This document shows, in pieces, positions 62,541 through 64,000 of a stretch of DNA of 64,000 nt. Position 1 is the stretch's first letter; each line of letters begins with the position of its first letter. Source of the DNA: Massilia timonae CCUG 45783 (lineage in GTDB: Bacteria; Pseudomonadota; Gammaproteobacteria; Burkholderiales; Burkholderiaceae_D); assembly GCF_000315425.1 (NCBI RefSeq), contig NZ_JH992922.1:731560-795559 (forward strand), read 5' to 3'. Under the pieces are notes generated by a model, which ran no database searches, had not been told where the DNA came from, and saw nothing but the letters and a program-made list of their open reading frames with translations. The position numbers and the translations under genes are program-made.

Positions 62541-63968
62541 TCAGCGGCGCAGGCAGGCGCCGAAATCCTCGAAGGCGCCGTAAGCCTTCGCCTGGCCACG
62601 CGCGGCGCCGCACAAGTCGACGCCGTCCTGGCGCGGCATGGCGCGTGCCGGCGCCCTGTCGTGCCAAAGGAAATCGCCGCTGGCCGGCGCCGCGAACAGG
62701 GCGCGCACCGGATGCAGTCCCGCGTACGAGCGCCACAAGGCCGCGTCGCGGTTATCGCCCAGGCGCAGCAGGCCGCCGTCGCGGCTGCGGATCGGACCGT
62801 CGACCAGGTTGCCGTCGATCCGTGCGCTGCTGGTGGCGAAGCGCACGTCGATGCCGGCGGTGTCGACCAGGGTGTTGTCCTCGATCCGGGAATCGGCCGC
62901 GCTATTGAGATAAATACCGACGTCGGAACAGCCGACGACCAGGTTGGCGCGCACGACACCGCGCTCTTGTTCCGTAATGCAGCGGCCGTCGCGGCAATAC
63001 GGCTTGCCGGTGCCGCCTCCCCCCAGCGACAGCCCGACGCGCTGGCCCGGCTGGCCAGCCAGCGCCTGCTCGCACCACACCAGGTTGCGCTCGAACAGAT
63101 TGCCGCTGCCGCCGCCCTTGGCGAAGGCGCCGTAGCTGATCCGGTCGCCGCCCGCCTTGACGAAGTCGCGGATGATGTTGCCGCGCACGGTCCAGTCGCT
63201 GGCCGCGACCAGGTCGATCGGGGTCACCGGTTTGCGCGTCGCGCGCGGCGCCGGATTGGACAGGGTGTTCGCCTCGATCAGGCCATGGTCGGGAAAGCGT
63301 CCGGCGGCGCCGTTGATCTTGAAGTGGGCGTTGAAGCCTTGCAGGGTGTTGTTGACGGCCGCGAAGTGGCTGGCCGCGCCGGTCACCTGGAAGGCGTGCT
63401 CGCAGTCGTCGTGGGCGGCGCAGGCGCCGTCGATGGCGAGGTTCTCGAAGCGCCAGTGCGGGGCGTTGACCCGGATCGCGACCGGCACGTTCGACAGCAA
63501 GGTCACCGTGCCCGGCCGCGCGGCGCGCAGCACGACCGGCGCCTGCGCGCTGCCGGGCCGGCTGGCTTCCAGCGCACGGTGTTCGATGCGATAGCTGCCT
63601 GGCGCCAGCGTGATCGTCGTGCCCGGCGTGGCCGCGGCCATGGCGGCGCGCAGGGCGCCGACGTCGCCGACCGCGGCATCATCGGAAGCGGCGGCTCCGG
63701 CCGGCTGCGGCTGGGCGCCCAGCGTCAGGGCCGCCAGGTCGGGCGCGGGAGCGCCGCCCGCTGCGCCGCGGTCCAGCGCCAGCAGGCTGCGGCTGGCGAA
63801 CTGGCCGGCGCCGACGATGACGGCGTTGTGGCCGCTGCTGCGCTTTTCGATGTAGGGCGCCAGGGTGCGCGGCATCACGCCGGCACGCTCGGCCGCGAAC
63901 AGCCCCGCCGCCACGCCGCAGCCGGCCAGCAGGGTCGCCGCCAGCGCCAGACGCGCGCCACGCTTCAT
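62541..63968 (-). CDS. Secreted right-handed parallel beta-helix protein
   Basis: About 475 residues. A signal-like start (MKRGARLALAATLLAGCG, possibly a lipobox at LAGC) is followed by a parallel beta-helix with repeated N-x-(L/V/I) rungs (RFENLAIDGAC, GLIEANTLSNP, TVRGNIIRDF, RIEDNTLVDTAG). This shape is typical of alginate/chondroitin lyases and mannuronan C5-epimerases, so it may cut or modify a polysaccharide, possibly the locus's own EPS. Start is taken as ATG 63968; a GTG three codons upstream is also open. An in-frame stop lies at 63993-63995, so the gene is complete. Confidence 0.78.
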   Translation of the reverse strand: MKRGARLALAATLLAGCGVAAGLFAAERAGVMPRTLAPYIEKRSSGHNAVIVGAGQFASRSLLALDRGAAGGAPAPDLAALTLGAQPQPAGAAASDDAAVGDVGALRAAMAAATPGTTITLAPGSYRIEHRALEASRPGSAQAPVVLRAARPGTVTLLSNVPVAIRVNAPHWRFENLAIDGACAAHDDCEHAFQVTGAASHFAAVNNTLQGFNAHFKINGAAGRFPDHGLIEANTLSNPAPRATRKPVTPIDLVAASDWTVRGNIIRDFVKAGGDRISYGAFAKGGGSGNLFERNLVWCEQALAGQPGQRVGLSLGGGGTGKPYCRDGRCITEQERGVVRANLVVGCSDVGIYLNSAADSRIEDNTLVDTAGIDVRFATSSARIDGNLVDGPIRSRDGGLLRLGDNRDAALWRSYAGLHPVRALFAAPASGDFLWHDRAPARAMPRQDGVDLCGAARGQAKAYGAFEDFGACLRR

Positions 63969-63969
63969 G

Positions 63970-63997
63970 GGAAGCACTTCATAGGAAGCACTTCATG
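63970..63997 (-). repeat. Tandem 14-bp repeat at the start of the beta-helix gene
   Basis: Two copies of a 14-bp unit (13 of 14 identical) give three ATGAAG words spaced 14 bases apart on the minus strand, at 63996, 63982 and 63968. The first two open five-codon frames (Met-Lys-Cys-Phe-Leu and Met-Lys-Cys-Phe-Pro) whose TGA stops overlap the next ATG. Only the third continues into the gene. Confidence 0.85.
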
Positions 63998-64000
63998 CGC

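Overview
This window is high-GC DNA from a beta-proteobacterium, most likely of the Massilia/Oxalobacteraceae type. The evidence is the pairing of a Tad pilus locus with a complete XrtA (exosortase A)/PEP-CTERM exopolysaccharide locus that includes a PepA-like flocculation protein, plus a fused isobutyryl-CoA mutase typical of beta-proteobacteria. The taxonomic call is an inference from gene content. I saw no tRNA, rRNA, CRISPR array, insertion sequence or prophage genes.

Layout. (1) 1-9688, minus strand: a Tad (tight adherence) pilus operon read leftwards: flp pilin, tadV prepilin peptidase, an AAA+ ATPase, cpaB/rcpC, cpaC/rcpA secretin, a small lipoprotein, tadZ/cpaE, tadA/cpaF, tadB, tadC and the first codons of the next gene. 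(2) 10079-12418: a convergent c-di-GMP pair, a GGDEF cyclase and an HD-GYP phosphodiesterase. (3) 12626-17686: icmF behind a perfect 18-bp palindrome, then an orphan HsdR_N-like nuclease gene of lower GC, then a small hypothetical gene. (4) 17856-26825: the left wing of the exosortase locus: prsT, a FeeM-like N-acyltransferase plus an E1/ThiF-like gene, pepA behind a textbook sigma-54 promoter, a methyltransferase, a second FeeM-like acyltransferase, the polysaccharide export lipoprotein and a trypsin-like protease. (5) 27234-40258: the core ten-gene plus-strand EPS/exosortase operon (chain-length factor, tyrosine kinase, outer membrane protein, ATPase, deacetylase, FemAB, glycosyltransferase, XrtA, glycosyltransferase, amidotransferase), closed by a strong bidirectional terminator. 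(6) 40322-43576, minus: ugd, a UDP-glucuronate-epimerase-like gene and an unassigned gene. (7) 43900-62536: accessory exosortase-A genes: O-ligase, PLP decarboxylase, acyl-CoA ligase, ACP and hydrolases 2 and 1. They are split by about 12 kb of sugar-modifying genes, glycosyltransferases, a flippase and two paralogous large secreted proteins. (8) 62541-63968, minus: a secreted parallel beta-helix protein.

How it fits together. The cytoplasmic enzymes make and decorate an undecaprenyl-linked glycan. A flippase, the chain-length factor/tyrosine kinase pair and the export lipoprotein move it out. XrtA processes PEP-CTERM proteins such as PepA, which together with the polysaccharide should promote aggregation. 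The Tad pilus and the c-di-GMP enzymes point to a surface-attached or flocculating life style. The least explained parts are the FeeM/E1/methyltransferase/FeeM island, the duplicated large secreted proteins, and the AAA+ ATPase in the Tad operon.
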